Shown here: one piece after another, positions 16,656 to 25,135 of the stretch | How the letters are laid out: each line of letters starts with the position of its first letter | How positions within the stretch are numbered: position 1 is the first letter of the stretch | NCBI GenBank assembly: GCA_934141535.1 | Contig: CAKPCH010000006.1 | Span: forward strand, 62,001-126,000 | DNA: 64,000 nt | Direction of reading: 5' to 3' | From: an uncultured Bacilli bacterium | GTDB lineage: Bacteria > Bacillota_I > Bacilli_A > RF39 > UBA660 | Program-made: the position numbers and the translations under genes | Notes under the pieces: generated by a model | Told to the model about the DNA's origin: nothing | The model's database searches: none | What the model saw: the letters and a program-made list of their open reading frames with translations, nothing else

Positions 16656-17868
16656 CTAAATAATATTTCTTTTTACCTCTTCTTATGACAACTATCTTAT
16701 TATCAATAGCAATATCTTCATTAATTAAGTAATTCTCATCTGTAACTACATCACCGTTTACTGATATTGCTTTACTTGATATAAATTCACGAGCTTCCCT
16801 TTTTGATTTTGCTATATCATTATTTACTAATAAATCTATTAGACAAATATCATCATCAATAGAAAATGAAGGAACACCCTTAAAACATAATTCTATTTCT
16901 TCTTTCGTCAATCCTTTAACATTTCCACTAAATAAAGCTTCACTCATATTTAAAGCATGTGAAAATTCTTCTTCACCGTGTAAAAATGTTATAACTTCTT
17001 TTGCTAATGTTTTTTGTGCAATTCTTTTTTCAGGACAAGCTAAATGTTCTTTTTCTATTTCTTCTATTTCTTCTTTTGTTAAAAATGTTAATTTTTTTAA
17101 ATAATCTATAACACATATATCACTAGTATTTATTAAATATTGGAATAATTCATAACTAGAAGTTTTATTTTTATCAAGCCATAATGCATTACCTTCTGTT
17201 TTTCCAAATTTAACTCCGTTAGCATCTAATACAAGTGGCATTGTCATTCCATAAAGTTCAGTATCTAACTTTTTACGGGCTAATTCTATTCCAGTTGTAA
17301 TATTACCCCATTGGTCTGATCCAGCAACTTGAAGAGTTACTCCCCTAGATTCATACAAATGAACAAAGTCCATTCCTTGAAGTAATGTATAAGCAAATTC
17401 ACAAAATGTAATTCCAGATTCAAGTCTTCTACTAATTATATCCTTATCTAACATATAATTAACATTTATATATTTACCATAATCTCTTAAAAAATCTAGT
17501 ATGCTTATATCCTTAGTCCAATCATAGTTATTAACTACTTCAAACCCGAATATTTCTTTTGCTTGTTTAGTTAATCCTAAAACATTATGTTGAACTTGTT
17601 CTTTAGTTATCATTTGACGTTCTTTAGATGGTTTAGGATCTCCTATAAGTCCTGTAGCACCCCCTATTAACAATATTGGTTTATGTCCATATTTAGCTAA
17701 ACGAGTTGCTATTAAGAAACTTGAAAAATGTCCTATATGCATACTATCTGCAGTAGGGTCAGTTCCTATATAAAAAGTTAACTTTTCTTCATTTAATTTT
17801 TTTTCTAAATCTGGAGAACTTATATCTTTAATTAATCCTCTCCATTTTAAATCTTCAAATAATGTCAT
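16642..17868 (-). CDS. tyrS: Tyrosine-tRNA ligase
   Basis: This class I synthetase charges tRNA-Tyr. It shows HIGH within TADSMHIGHFSSFL, the Tyr-binding region LLQGMDFVHLYE and GSDQWGNITTG, the bacterial KMSKS variant KFGKTEGN, and a C-terminal S4-like RNA-binding domain (REAREFISSKAISVNG). I start at 17868 (MTLFEDLKWRG), giving 408 residues; the frame upstream of it is only overlap with deoC. The ribosome-binding site AAGGAGGAG lies inside the last codons of deoC, one base separates the genes, and the operon is headed by a Tyr T-box. Confidence 0.97.
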   Translation of the reverse strand: MTLFEDLKWRGLIKDISSPDLEKKLNEEKLTFYIGTDPTADSMHIGHFSSFLIATRLAKYGHKPILLIGGATGLIGDPKPSKERQMITKEQVQHNVLGLTKQAKEIFGFEVVNNYDWTKDISILDFLRDYGKYINVNYMLDKDIISRRLESGITFCEFAYTLLQGMDFVHLYESRGVTLQVAGSDQWGNITTGIELARKKLDTELYGMTMPLVLDANGVKFGKTEGNALWLDKNKTSSYELFQYLINTSDICVIDYLKKLTFLTKEEIEEIEKEHLACPEKRIAQKTLAKEVITFLHGEEEFSHALNMSEALFSGNVKGLTKEEIELCFKGVPSFSIDDDICLIDLLVNNDIAKSKREAREFISSKAISVNGDVVTDENYLINEDIAIDNKIVVIRRGKKKYYLGTIK

Positions 17869-17869
17869 A

Positions 17870-18562
17870 TTAACTCTCCTCCTTACAATCACAGCAATCG
17901 CAATTACAATCATCATCACCATTACATTCCATTATTTTAACTCCACTACTTGTTCCTATTCTAGTAGCGCCCGCTTTAATCATATCACATGCATCTTTGT
18001 AACTTTTTATTCCACCACTTGCTTTTATTTCTAGAACTTCTCCTTTATGTTCTTTTATAAGTTCTACATCTTCTTTACGTGCACCATATTTACTAAATCC
18101 AGTACTTGTTTTTATAAAATTAACAAATGTCTCATTACAAATTTCAGTCATTTTTATTATTTCCTCTTTTGTTAATAAGCAAGTTTCTATTATTACCTTC
18201 AAGACTTTCCCATCTATAGCATCTCTTATTTCTTCTATCTCTTCTTTTACATATTCATAATCTTTATTTTTAAGTGCTGAAATATTTATTATCATATCAA
18301 TTTCATCTGCACCTAATTCAACTGCATTTATTGCTTCAAATACTTTTACTTCTTTTGTACTCATACCACTTGGAAAACCAACAACAGTACATACATCAAC
18401 ATTAGTATCTTTTAGTAGACTAGATGCTAATGGCACATAATATGGATAAACACAAACACTAGCAAACCCATATTTAATTGCCTCGTTACATAATTTTTCT
18501 ATATCTTTTAATACAGCCGTATTATTTAAATTAGTATGATCTATATATTTATTTATTTCCAT
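17870..18562 (-). CDS. deoC: Deoxyribose-phosphate aldolase with Cys-rich tail
   Basis: DeoC cleaves 2-deoxyribose-5-phosphate to glyceraldehyde-3-phosphate and acetaldehyde. The TIM-barrel motifs are clear: VCVYPYYV, VVGFPSG, EIDMIIN, KVIIETCLL, the Schiff-base lysine in IKTSTGFS, and IKASGGIKS. The C-terminus after the barrel is odd: an Asp/Cys-rich tail (NGDDDCNCDCCDCKEES) with five Cys. Its last codons also form the tyrS ribosome-binding site. The ATG overlaps the stop of the HAD gene by one base (TAATG). Confidence 0.95.
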   Translation of the reverse strand: MEINKYIDHTNLNNTAVLKDIEKLCNEAIKYGFASVCVYPYYVPLASSLLKDTNVDVCTVVGFPSGMSTKEVKVFEAINAVELGADEIDMIINISALKNKDYEYVKEEIEEIRDAIDGKVLKVIIETCLLTKEEIIKMTEICNETFVNFIKTSTGFSKYGARKEDVELIKEHKGEVLEIKASGGIKSYKDACDMIKAGATRIGTSSGVKIMECNGDDDCNCDCCDCKEES

Positions 18563-19194
18563 TATAACATCTCCTTTAATTCATCTATACTTTTAATTGT
18601 AGTAATATTTGGTACCTTAATTCCATCCTTATTTAAATAAAACACATTCATTCCAAGTTCATAAGGTACTTTTATATCAACATCAAAATTATCACCTATC
18701 ATAGCGCACTCTTCTACCTTTAAATCACCAACTACACTTAAAAAACTATCTTCTAAAGGTTTCATAGGAACAATATCTGTTCCATATACTTTAGTAAAAT
18801 ACTTTAATAGTCCTGCTTTTCTTAGTCTATTCTCTTGTGACTTTGTAAACCAATTAGAAAGCACTACAAGTTCATATTTTTTACTCAAATATTCTAAAGT
18901 TTTTATTGTACTATCTGAAACAGGTGTAATTAAATTATCATACATTTTAAAATAATCATCACTAAATTTTTTATCTAAATTTAAACCCAACTCTTTATTT
19001 ATCAAATTTAGTACATCTTCTATTTTGTAATACTTATATAATCCACAAGTCTCATATTTACCAAGAGCATTATATAAATCTATAAAACTTTTTTTTATAT
19101 TATTTTTATCTAATACTTCTTGATAACCTCTAACATACTCCTTAGGAAAATCTATTAAGGTATTATCTACATCAAATATTAATTTTTTAATCAT
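18562..19194 (-). CDS. HAD-superfamily hydrolase
   Basis: The HAD phosphatase motifs are in order: DVDNTL (residues 9-14, nucleophile Asp), VVLSNW (motif II), a Lys in KPLEDSF and GDNFDVDIK (motif IV). The cap is helical; 210 residues is typical of the subfamily that includes small phosphatases acting on sugar or nucleotide phosphates. It is the first gene of the Tyr T-box operon and is coupled to deoC, so a link to deoxyribose-phosphate metabolism is possible but unproven. Confidence 0.88.
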   Translation of the reverse strand: MIKKLIFDVDNTLIDFPKEYVRGYQEVLDKNNIKKSFIDLYNALGKYETCGLYKYYKIEDVLNLINKELGLNLDKKFSDDYFKMYDNLITPVSDSTIKTLEYLSKKYELVVLSNWFTKSQENRLRKAGLLKYFTKVYGTDIVPMKPLEDSFLSVVGDLKVEECAMIGDNFDVDIKVPYELGMNVFYLNKDGIKVPNITTIKSIDELKEML

Positions 19195-19202
19195 AAATCC
19201 TC

Positions 19203-19397
19203 CAATAACTAAAAAAATATTATAAACATAGGGACGATTTATGCCGTGGTACCACCCTATTTCATAATATTTATTATCTTGATACTATAACGCGTAACCG
19301 TTTTGAAAGGTATTTCACTATTTTAACTTGTTTAGTTTTCAACACCCACTAAATCTCTTTTTACCATTAAAATAATTACTGAGTCTCTTCTTCAATT
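19203..19397 (-). promoter_or_regulatory. T-box leader, tyrosine-specific
   Basis: Reading the minus strand: an AGTA motif after GAAGAGACTC, AGAGA plus GTGGGTG as the distal stem I elements, then GTGAAATACC, where UAC (19310-19312) is a Tyr codon in the specifier position. Further on come AGGGTGGTACCACGG (T-box) and a long stem ending AATATTTTTTT. The variable T-box base T fits a tRNA discriminator A, as expected for Tyr. It controls HAD-deoC-tyrS through uncharged tRNA-Tyr. Confidence 0.92.
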
Positions 19398-19403
19398 AAG
19401 TTG

Positions 19404-19409
19404 ATTATA
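19404..19409 (-). promoter_or_regulatory. -10 box of the Tyr T-box operon
   Basis: TATAAT just upstream of the T-box leader; no convincing -35 partner. Confidence 0.5.
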
Positions 19410-19426
19410 TCACATTTTTTTAAATT

Positions 19427-19870
19427 TTAATACCCTATTTTTTTAATTAATTTATTTACTTCATTTTTATATTCTTTTTTAACATTTACATAAATTACTG
19501 TATTTTCACGTTTTGATAATGCTTTATATTCTGTATCTGTTGTTAAACTATATTTATTTTTTTTATCTTTATATATACAATCTTCTGTTCTTTCTGCTTC
19601 AAATAAATCTTTATTTGCGTTAAAAAATTCATCTGCAGCATCTTCACTAGATAATATATAAAATTCTATGCTATAATCTTTATCATGACTGGTTGCTATA
19701 AAAGATTCTTTTATATATTCATAATTTTCAAATTGATTTATGGTACTTACAACATAAAAATCATTATCTCTTAATTTCTTTTTAAATTCATCACTTGTTA
19801 AAGTTGATGAGTTGCATGCACAACAAAGAATAATTAAAACAAATACTAGTAATGTTTTTAATTTTTTCAT
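19427..19870 (-). CDS. Small predicted lipoprotein
   Basis: The N-terminus MKKLKTLLVFVLIILCCAC has a hydrophobic signal with a lipobox ending at Cys. The 125-residue mature part (DFYVVSTINQF, YSIEFYILSSEDAADEFF) looks like a small alpha/beta domain with no motif I recognise. It sits between rpmF and the Tyr T-box operon. Function unknown. Confidence 0.8.
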   Translation of the reverse strand: MKKLKTLLVFVLIILCCACNSSTLTSDEFKKKLRDNDFYVVSTINQFENYEYIKESFIATSHDKDYSIEFYILSSEDAADEFFNANKDLFEAERTEDCIYKDKKNKYSLTTDTEYKALSKRENTVIYVNVKKEYKNEVNKLIKKIGY

Positions 19871-19885
19871 AATTCACCCCGCTTG

Positions 19886-19909
19886 CAAAAAAAGAAACTA
19901 TTTAGTTTC
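19886..19909 (-). terminator. Intrinsic terminator after rpmF
   Basis: GAAACTA-AA-TAGTTTC then a run of T, overlapping the end of rpmF. Confidence 0.75.
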
Positions 19910-20083
19910 TTCTGTTTTTACTATATCTTTACCTTTGTAAGTTCCACAAGCTAAGCATACTCTATGTGGTCTTACTTCAGCACCACATTTTGGGCATTTT
20001 ACAGTTGCATTTTCTTCAATTTTGTAATGTGTTCTTCTTTTTCTACCTCTAGTATTACTTACTTTTCTAAATGGTACAGCCAT
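19898..20083 (-). CDS. rpmF: 50S ribosomal protein L32
   Basis: The 61-residue protein begins MAVPFRKVSNTRGRKRRTH, the L32 signature, and has a zinc-ribbon of two CxxC pairs (CPKCG and CLACG). It follows yceD by 13 bases, the conserved yceD-rpmF arrangement. The stop codon lies inside its own terminator hairpin. Confidence 0.97.
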   Translation of the reverse strand: MAVPFRKVSNTRGRKRRTHYKIEENATVKCPKCGAEVRPHRVCLACGTYKGKDIVKTEETK

Positions 20084-20096
20084 TTATTTCACCTCA

Positions 20097-20585
20097 CTAT
20101 TCATCAATCATATCCATAAGTTCACTAAGTGGACTTTGATTTTTTTCTTCACTTGTTGTAAAGCTCCATCCATCACCTTTAAGATTAAGATCTGAATCTT
20201 TAATATCATCGCTAACAACACGAGAAGGAATTTCCATTAATATATTTTCCCATATTATTGGCAAAATATCAATAGAATTTCGAAAATTTTTGTTATTTTC
20301 TTCTAAATTTTCACACAATTCATCCAATTCTCCACTTATATGTATATCAAATGGATAATTAACAGGCTTTAATGTAATTGCACATGGTAGTACCATTACG
20401 CCTTTAACATTGCAATCTAGTTCTATATTACCTAAACTATTTTTAAAAAGTTCACCTTCAATTAAAACATCATTTAAACTTATCAAATCAGTACCACTCA
20501 TCTCTTCTTTATTAAAAGAGTATATAGCACTTATAGGTATACTTCTTACAATATTATTGTTAAGTCTAACTAAATCATAATTCAT
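20097..20585 (-). CDS. yceD: YceD/DUF177 family protein
   Basis: The sequence LDCNVKGVMVLPCAITLKPV is the DUF177 core, and the protein lies directly upstream of rpmF as in most bacteria. Family members are linked to ribosomal RNA accumulation, in plants and E. coli. I start at 20585 (MNYDLVRL, 162 residues) because GGGTGATAAC gives ideal Shine-Dalgarno spacing; an in-frame ATG four codons upstream is possible. No Zn-binding motif is visible. Confidence 0.9.
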   Translation of the reverse strand: MNYDLVRLNNNIVRSIPISAIYSFNKEEMSGTDLISLNDVLIEGELFKNSLGNIELDCNVKGVMVLPCAITLKPVNYPFDIHISGELDELCENLEENNKNFRNSIDILPIIWENILMEIPSRVVSDDIKDSDLNLKGDGWSFTTSEEKNQSPLSELMDMIDE

Positions 20586-20638
20586 GTTATCACCCATTCC
20601 TGTACCATTATATATGTTTATCTTAAAAAATGCAAGTT

Positions 20639-20869
20639 TTAACTTAAAACTTTAATCATTCTAACAATTTCTCTTTCATTTAAAACTTTTCCTTCACTTA
20701 CTACTTTATCATTTATAATAAGTGCTGGAATATTTTTTATATTGTATTTTTTTTCATAATTACTTCCGTTTAATAGCTCTAAGTTAATGTTATAGTCATT
20801 TATCTTAAGTATATTTTTTCTAAGTTTAATACCATTGCTGCAATCATAACCTACTATTTTTAAATTCAT
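20639..20869 (-). CDS. Thioredoxin-fold small protein with a single active-site Cys
   Basis: 76 residues with a thioredoxin/glutaredoxin-like layout: beta strand, then VGYDCSNGIKL where a CxxC would be expected, and a cis-Pro motif NIPALIIND. The second Cys of the active site is Gly, so it can only be a monothiol or non-redox member. It is upstream of yceD-rpmF on the same strand and divergent from tmcAL. Related small redox-active proteins are about this size. Confidence 0.7.
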   Translation of the reverse strand: MNLKIVGYDCSNGIKLRKNILKINDYNINLELLNGSNYEKKYNIKNIPALIINDKVVSEGKVLNEREIVRMIKVLS

Positions 20870-20985
20870 ACTTCCTCCTTTCTAGTTTAATTATAGTATA
20901 GAAATATGAAAGAATTTTGTCACTTTTTTAAAATTATCATGTATTTATTTTGTAATTTTTGTGATATATTAGTTCTGGTGATGAC

Positions 20986-22128
20986 ATGAATATAGGAATA
21001 ATTGCTGAATATAACCCATTTCATTATGGACATTTATATCATTTAAAAAAAATAAAAGAGATGTACCCAAATTCTAATATAATATTAGTATTATCAGGGC
21101 CTATAACTGAAAGAGGAGATTTAAGTGTTTATAGTAAATGGGATAAAACTTTTGTAGCACTCCAATCTAATGTAGACTTAGTTGTTGAACTTCCAATAAA
21201 ATATATACAAAGTGCAGATTGGTTTAGTAAAGGAGCTATTGGTATTTTAAATAAGCTTGGATGCGATACTATTGTTTTTGGAAGTGAATCTAATGATGTA
21301 GAATTACTAAAAAATCTTGCCAATATTCAACTTAATAACAAAGAGTATGATAATATAGTTAAAAAATATTTAGATGAAGGATTAAATTATCCAACTGCTA
21401 TGTCAAAAGCACTAAGTATGTTTTCAAAAACTACAATAAATACTCCAAATGATTTATTAGGACTTTCGTATGTTAAAGAAATAATTAAAAATAATTACGA
21501 TATTAATCCCATTACTATAAAAAGAACTAATAATTATAATTCAAAAAAAATAGAAGGTAAAATAACGAGCGCTACAAGTATAAGAGAGCTACTAAGAAAT
21601 AATAAAAGTATTAAAAAATACATTCCAAAATATTCTTATGAATTTATAAAAAATCCTATATTTTTAGACGATTATTTTAGCTATATGAAATATAAAATAA
21701 TAACTGAAGATGATTTAACTAAATATCAAGGAATCGATAATATTTTACAAAATAGAATAAAGAAATTCATTAATGATTCTAATAACTTAGATGAACTTAT
21801 TAATAATATTAAAACAAAAAGATATACATATAATAGAATTAAAAGAGCACTTATTATTATTTTGTTTTCTTTAGAGAAAATTGAATATACTAATATGGAA
21901 CTAGAATATATAAGGGTACTTGGTTTTTCTTCTAAAGGGAAAAATATTTTAAATAAAATTAAAAAAACTATAGATATACCACTACTAACTACTTTTGATC
22001 CTAAATATTTAAAATTAGATTTTAAAATAAATAATATTTTATCTCTTAATAAAAATATTATAAATAAAAAAGAATTTATTGAAAAAGAATTTAAGCAAAA
22101 ACCTATAATATACGAAAAAAATAAGTAA
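20986..22128 (+). CDS. tmcAL: tRNA(Met) cytidine acetate ligase TmcAL
   Basis: TmcAL (formerly YlbM) acetylates C34 of elongator tRNA-Met using acetate and ATP. The nucleotidyltransferase-type start MNIGIIAEYNPFHYGH, the block LSGPITERGDLSVYSKWDKT and the later TSATSIREL are diagnostic. At 380 residues it is close to the family's usual length. GGTGATGAC before the ATG gives good Shine-Dalgarno spacing. It converges on folD with a shared terminator. Confidence 0.93.
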   Translation: MNIGIIAEYNPFHYGHLYHLKKIKEMYPNSNIILVLSGPITERGDLSVYSKWDKTFVALQSNVDLVVELPIKYIQSADWFSKGAIGILNKLGCDTIVFGSESNDVELLKNLANIQLNNKEYDNIVKKYLDEGLNYPTAMSKALSMFSKTTINTPNDLLGLSYVKEIIKNNYDINPITIKRTNNYNSKKIEGKITSATSIRELLRNNKSIKKYIPKYSYEFIKNPIFLDDYFSYMKYKIITEDDLTKYQGIDNILQNRIKKFINDSNNLDELINNIKTKRYTYNRIKRALIIILFSLEKIEYTNMELEYIRVLGFSSKGKNILNKIKKTIDIPLLTTFDPKYLKLDFKINNILSLNKNIINKKEFIEKEFKQKPIIYEKNK

Positions 22129-22147
22129 TTAATTTTACTTATTTTTT
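22115..22147. terminator. Bidirectional terminator between tmcAL and folD
   Basis: AAAAAATAAGTA and TACTTATTTTTT form a stem readable from both strands. Confidence 0.75.
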
Positions 22148-22969
22148 ATTGTTATAACACATAATTACATTTTTTAAAAACATGGCAACTGTCATAGGAC
22201 CTACTCCACCAGGTATAGGTGTTATTAATGATGCTTTTTTTGCTACTTTATCAAAATCTACATCACCATGTGCTTTACCATCAATTAAAGTGCACCCTAC
22301 ATCTATTACAACAGCACCTTCTTTAACCATATCTTCAGTAATTAAATTAGGTACTCCTGCAGCACTTATTAATATATCAGCTTCTTTTGTATGTTTTTTT
22401 AAATCTGCTGTTTTAGAATGGCAAACTGTTACTGTAGCACCCTCATTTAACATAGCATTAATTAGTGGCCTACCAACTAATTTTCCTTTACCTACTATAA
22501 CAACCTCTTTACCTTCAATATCTACATTATACTCTTTTAAAAGAGTTAAAATAGCTTGGACAGTACAAGGCATTATAGATTTTCTACCACTTATAAGTCT
22601 ACCTATATTTATATCAGTAAGACCATCTATATCTTTACTATTAATAACAGTATTAAGTAATCTTTTTTCATTATACTTCTCTGGTAATGGAAGTTGTATC
22701 ATAATTCCATTTACATAATCATCATTATTTAATTCTTTTATCTTATTTATTATAGTAAGTTCAGGAGTTCCATCTTCAAATTTATAATATCTAAAATATA
22801 TCCCTATCTTATTACAAGCATCTTCTTTTGCTTTGATATATAAATTACTTGCCTCATCATCACCTACTTGTATGACTGCAACTGAAGGTCTTATTATACA
22901 TCCCTTTATACTAATCCTTATCTCATCTTGTATATCATTACTTAACTGTGTACCAATCATCTTTTCCAT
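22139..22969 (-). CDS. folD: Bifunctional methylenetetrahydrofolate dehydrogenase/cyclohydrolase FolD
   Basis: FolD interconverts 5,10-methylene-THF and 10-formyl-THF with NADP. Visible motifs are YIKAKEDAC (catalytic Lys), GIMIQLPLP, DIDGLTDINIGRL, PCTVQAI, the Rossmann block VVIVGKGKLVGRPL and PGGVGPMTVAMFLKN. The usual GRS of the Rossmann motif reads GKG here. 276 residues is normal. A promoter TTGACA-19-TATAAT stands upstream. With thyA and dfrA at 46.8-48.3 kb it belongs to one-carbon/thymidylate metabolism. Confidence 0.96.
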   Translation of the reverse strand: MEKMIGTQLSNDIQDEIRISIKGCIIRPSVAVIQVGDDEASNLYIKAKEDACNKIGIYFRYYKFEDGTPELTIINKIKELNNDDYVNGIMIQLPLPEKYNEKRLLNTVINSKDIDGLTDINIGRLISGRKSIMPCTVQAILTLLKEYNVDIEGKEVVIVGKGKLVGRPLINAMLNEGATVTVCHSKTADLKKHTKEADILISAAGVPNLITEDMVKEGAVVIDVGCTLIDGKAHGDVDFDKVAKKASLITPIPGGVGPMTVAMFLKNVIMCYNNKK

Positions 22970-23005
22970 ATAATCATCTCCATATAATATCCTTTTTATA
23001 CTCTA

Positions 23006-23036
23006 ATTATAGCAAATCTATAACTTACGTTGTCAA
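23006..23036 (-). promoter_or_regulatory. Promoter of folD
   Basis: TTGACA (23031-23036) and TATAAT (23006-23011), both consensus, with a long 19-base spacer. Confidence 0.6.
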
Positions 23037-23081
23037 GTATATAGAGAAATTTGTTATATAGTTTACATAAAAATATGTAAA

Positions 23082-23113
23082 GAAAATTGGTTAAAAATTA
23101 AACATTAACCAAT
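23082..23113 (-). terminator. Intrinsic terminator at the end of the 26250-23091 operon
   Basis: ATTGGTTAA and TTAACCAAT pair around a loop, followed by TTTTCTT; overlaps the last codons of the membrane thioredoxin gene. Confidence 0.65.
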
Positions 23114-24263
23114 CTACTTTAAATATCATAAGAATACCTATTAAAATCATTATAATACCACCTACTAAATGTGAATACTTAGTATACTTATTTGATATAC
23201 CAGTTACCTTTAGTGTTGTCATAGCTATTATAAATACTACAATATCATCTATCATAAACATAACAATATATAATAGCATATACATTGAATATTCAAAACT
23301 TTTTAAATTATTAAGTGATAATATTTCAACAAACATAGCTGGCAACCCAGCAGAGCATGCAAGTTCTACTAAATTTACTGAAACAGCAAGTAACATAATA
23401 CCTAAAAGCGCTATTAAAAAATGTTTTTCTGATACTATACTTTTAATTTTTTCTATTATTTTGTTCTTCTTCTTTTTATCAGTTACTTGACAGCCTACAT
23501 TTTGCTTAATACTATCTTTAAAACTATTTAAATTAATTATTCCACCTACGAGTGCTACTAAAGCTATCAAATACTTGAAATAAGCACCAATAGAAGAATT
23601 TGCTATTACTAATATTCCAGACATGAATATTAAATAAACAAGTGCAGATGTAACTAAAAATGTAAGTCCTAATATCCACATTTTCTTTCTATTTTGCATA
23701 TTAAATAACATTGTTATTAAAAATACTAATACCCACATAGCACATGGATTAAATCCATCTATAAAACCTATTATTATAGAAATAAGTGGTAATGATACAT
23801 TTTTAGCATTAAATTTTATATCATGACCAAATATAGTTAAAATTTTATCTTCGCTACTCTTATATATACCATCATTTATTTCAAGACAAGAGTTTATATC
23901 TTCACCCTTAATAATAGAATCAACAACATCACAATGATCATTTTCTTGATATGAGCTAATCATATTATCAATGCTATTTTTTATATCCTTACTATATCCA
24001 ATTACATAATCACTTCCAATTATAGTAAGTGGAACTGAAGCCTCTTTAATATTCATCTTATCTCTTACTTTACTAAGTAAATTAGAATAAGTACCAACTT
24101 CATAATATTTTACATTAACTTCTTCATCTAATGTTTTTAAATATTCAATTTCTTCTTTACAATGTGGGCAAGAACTACTATGAAATAAATATACATTTAC
24201 TTTAGCGCTTACAAATGGAATACATAAAAACATTAATACTATACTAAATAAAAACTTTTTCAT
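23091..24263 (-). CDS. Thioredoxin domain fused to CcdA/DsbD-like membrane domain
   Basis: After a signal peptide the N-terminal domain has the thioredoxin active site SSCPHCKEE (CPHC). A second part with about six membrane helices follows, containing the DsbD/CcdA-type Cys blocks GFNPCAMWVL and ELACSAGLPA. Such fusions carry electrons from cytosolic thioredoxin across the membrane to extracellular disulfide partners. The ATG overlaps the stop of the upstream thioredoxin gene (TAATG). No cytochrome c genes are visible, so reduction of surface or secreted thiols is more likely; the substrate is unknown. Confidence 0.85.
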   Translation of the reverse strand: MKKFLFSIVLMFLCIPFVSAKVNVYLFHSSSCPHCKEEIEYLKTLDEEVNVKYYEVGTYSNLLSKVRDKMNIKEASVPLTIIGSDYVIGYSKDIKNSIDNMISSYQENDHCDVVDSIIKGEDINSCLEINDGIYKSSEDKILTIFGHDIKFNAKNVSLPLISIIIGFIDGFNPCAMWVLVFLITMLFNMQNRKKMWILGLTFLVTSALVYLIFMSGILVIANSSIGAYFKYLIALVALVGGIINLNSFKDSIKQNVGCQVTDKKKKNKIIEKIKSIVSEKHFLIALLGIMLLAVSVNLVELACSAGLPAMFVEILSLNNLKSFEYSMYMLLYIVMFMIDDIVVFIIAMTTLKVTGISNKYTKYSHLVGGIIMILIGILMIFKVDWLMFNF

Positions 24264-24508
24264 TATAATTCCAAAAACCTTTCTAATTCATTTTTACTAT
24301 GTTCCCCTATTAATCTTTCTACTTCTTTATCATTCTTATATTTTATATAAATAGGAAGCACATCACCTACATTATATTTATCTATATCATCTGTATCATA
24401 ATCAAGGCTTAAAATATCTATATCCGAATTTTTTATTACATCATTTAACCTAGATTTCATAATCAAACAACTCATACACCACACAGCATCTATTTTTATT
24501 ATTTTCAT
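24263..24508 (-). CDS. Small thioredoxin-like protein
   Basis: 81 residues beginning with a beta strand and the active site AVWCMSCLIMK (WCMSC), then a cis-Pro-like VLPIYIKY and a C-terminal helix. No signal peptide, so it is probably cytosolic and the natural electron donor for the membrane thioredoxin/CcdA-like protein it is coupled to. It is shorter than classical thioredoxin (about 105). Confidence 0.82.
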   Translation of the reverse strand: MKIIKIDAVWCMSCLIMKSRLNDVIKNSDIDILSLDYDTDDIDKYNVGDVLPIYIKYKNDKEVERLIGEHSKNELERFLEL

Positions 24509-24511
24509 AAC

Positions 24512-25135
24512 CTACTCCTTTATTTTTACTCCTAATAAATTTATTAAATCCATACTTTGATAACAATTTATAGTAGCACCCTTTAAATCACTCAAATTAA
24601 TATTAATATTCTCTATATTACAATCTGATAAATCTATATCTTTTAACTTGGTATTTAAAACTTCACTATTTCTAAAATTTACGTTACTTAATTCTATATT
24701 GCTAAATTTTATATTTAAGTAAGATGATTCTTTAGCACTACAATCTTTAACTGAAACGTTCTTTATTTTACAATCTGATAAATTTAATAAACTTAAATTA
24801 CTATTTATGATTTCTATATTTTCAATTGAACTATCAATAATACTTGTACCAACTAACTTACAATTTTTAAATATTATTCTAAAAAAACTACTATTTATAA
24901 ATGTCAAATTAGATAAATCACAAGAATCAAATACTATATCAAGTAAACTTACACCATTTATTTCTAACTCTTTAAAAGTAATCTTATTAAACTTTGATTC
25001 TGATATTTCAAGACAATTATATAAATCTATAACTTCATCAGAAAAGCTATAATTATCTATATAATCTTTTTGATATATATCTTTATAATGCGCTAATTCT
25101 GTTGCTTTTATTATAGGATGTTCTATTTTAAACAT
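24512..25135 (-). CDS. Pentapeptide-repeat protein
   Basis: From about residue 60 to the end the chain is built of five-residue repeats with Leu/Phe/Ile at the centre (CDLSN LTFIN SSFFR; NLSLL NLSDC KIKNV; CNIEN), predicting a right-handed quadrilateral helix. The C-terminus resembles the closing segment of MfpA/Qnr-type proteins (SMDLINLLGVKI). Such proteins can mimic DNA and bind gyrase, but nothing here shows the target. I start at 25135 (MFKIEHP, 207 residues); it overlaps the cysteine desulfurase gene by 13 bases. Confidence 0.85.
   Translation of the reverse strand: MFKIEHPIIKATELAHYKDIYQKDYIDNYSFSDEVIDLYNCLEISESKFNKITFKELEINGVSLLDIVFDSCDLSNLTFINSSFFRIIFKNCKLVGTSIIDSSIENIEIINSNLSLLNLSDCKIKNVSVKDCSAKESSYLNIKFSNIELSNVNFRNSEVLNTKLKDIDLSDCNIENININLSDLKGATINCYQSMDLINLLGVKIKE

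Noticed and set aside
22182..22718. Plus-strand 178-codon frame
   Set aside because: Antisense to folD, whose motifs cover the whole stretch.
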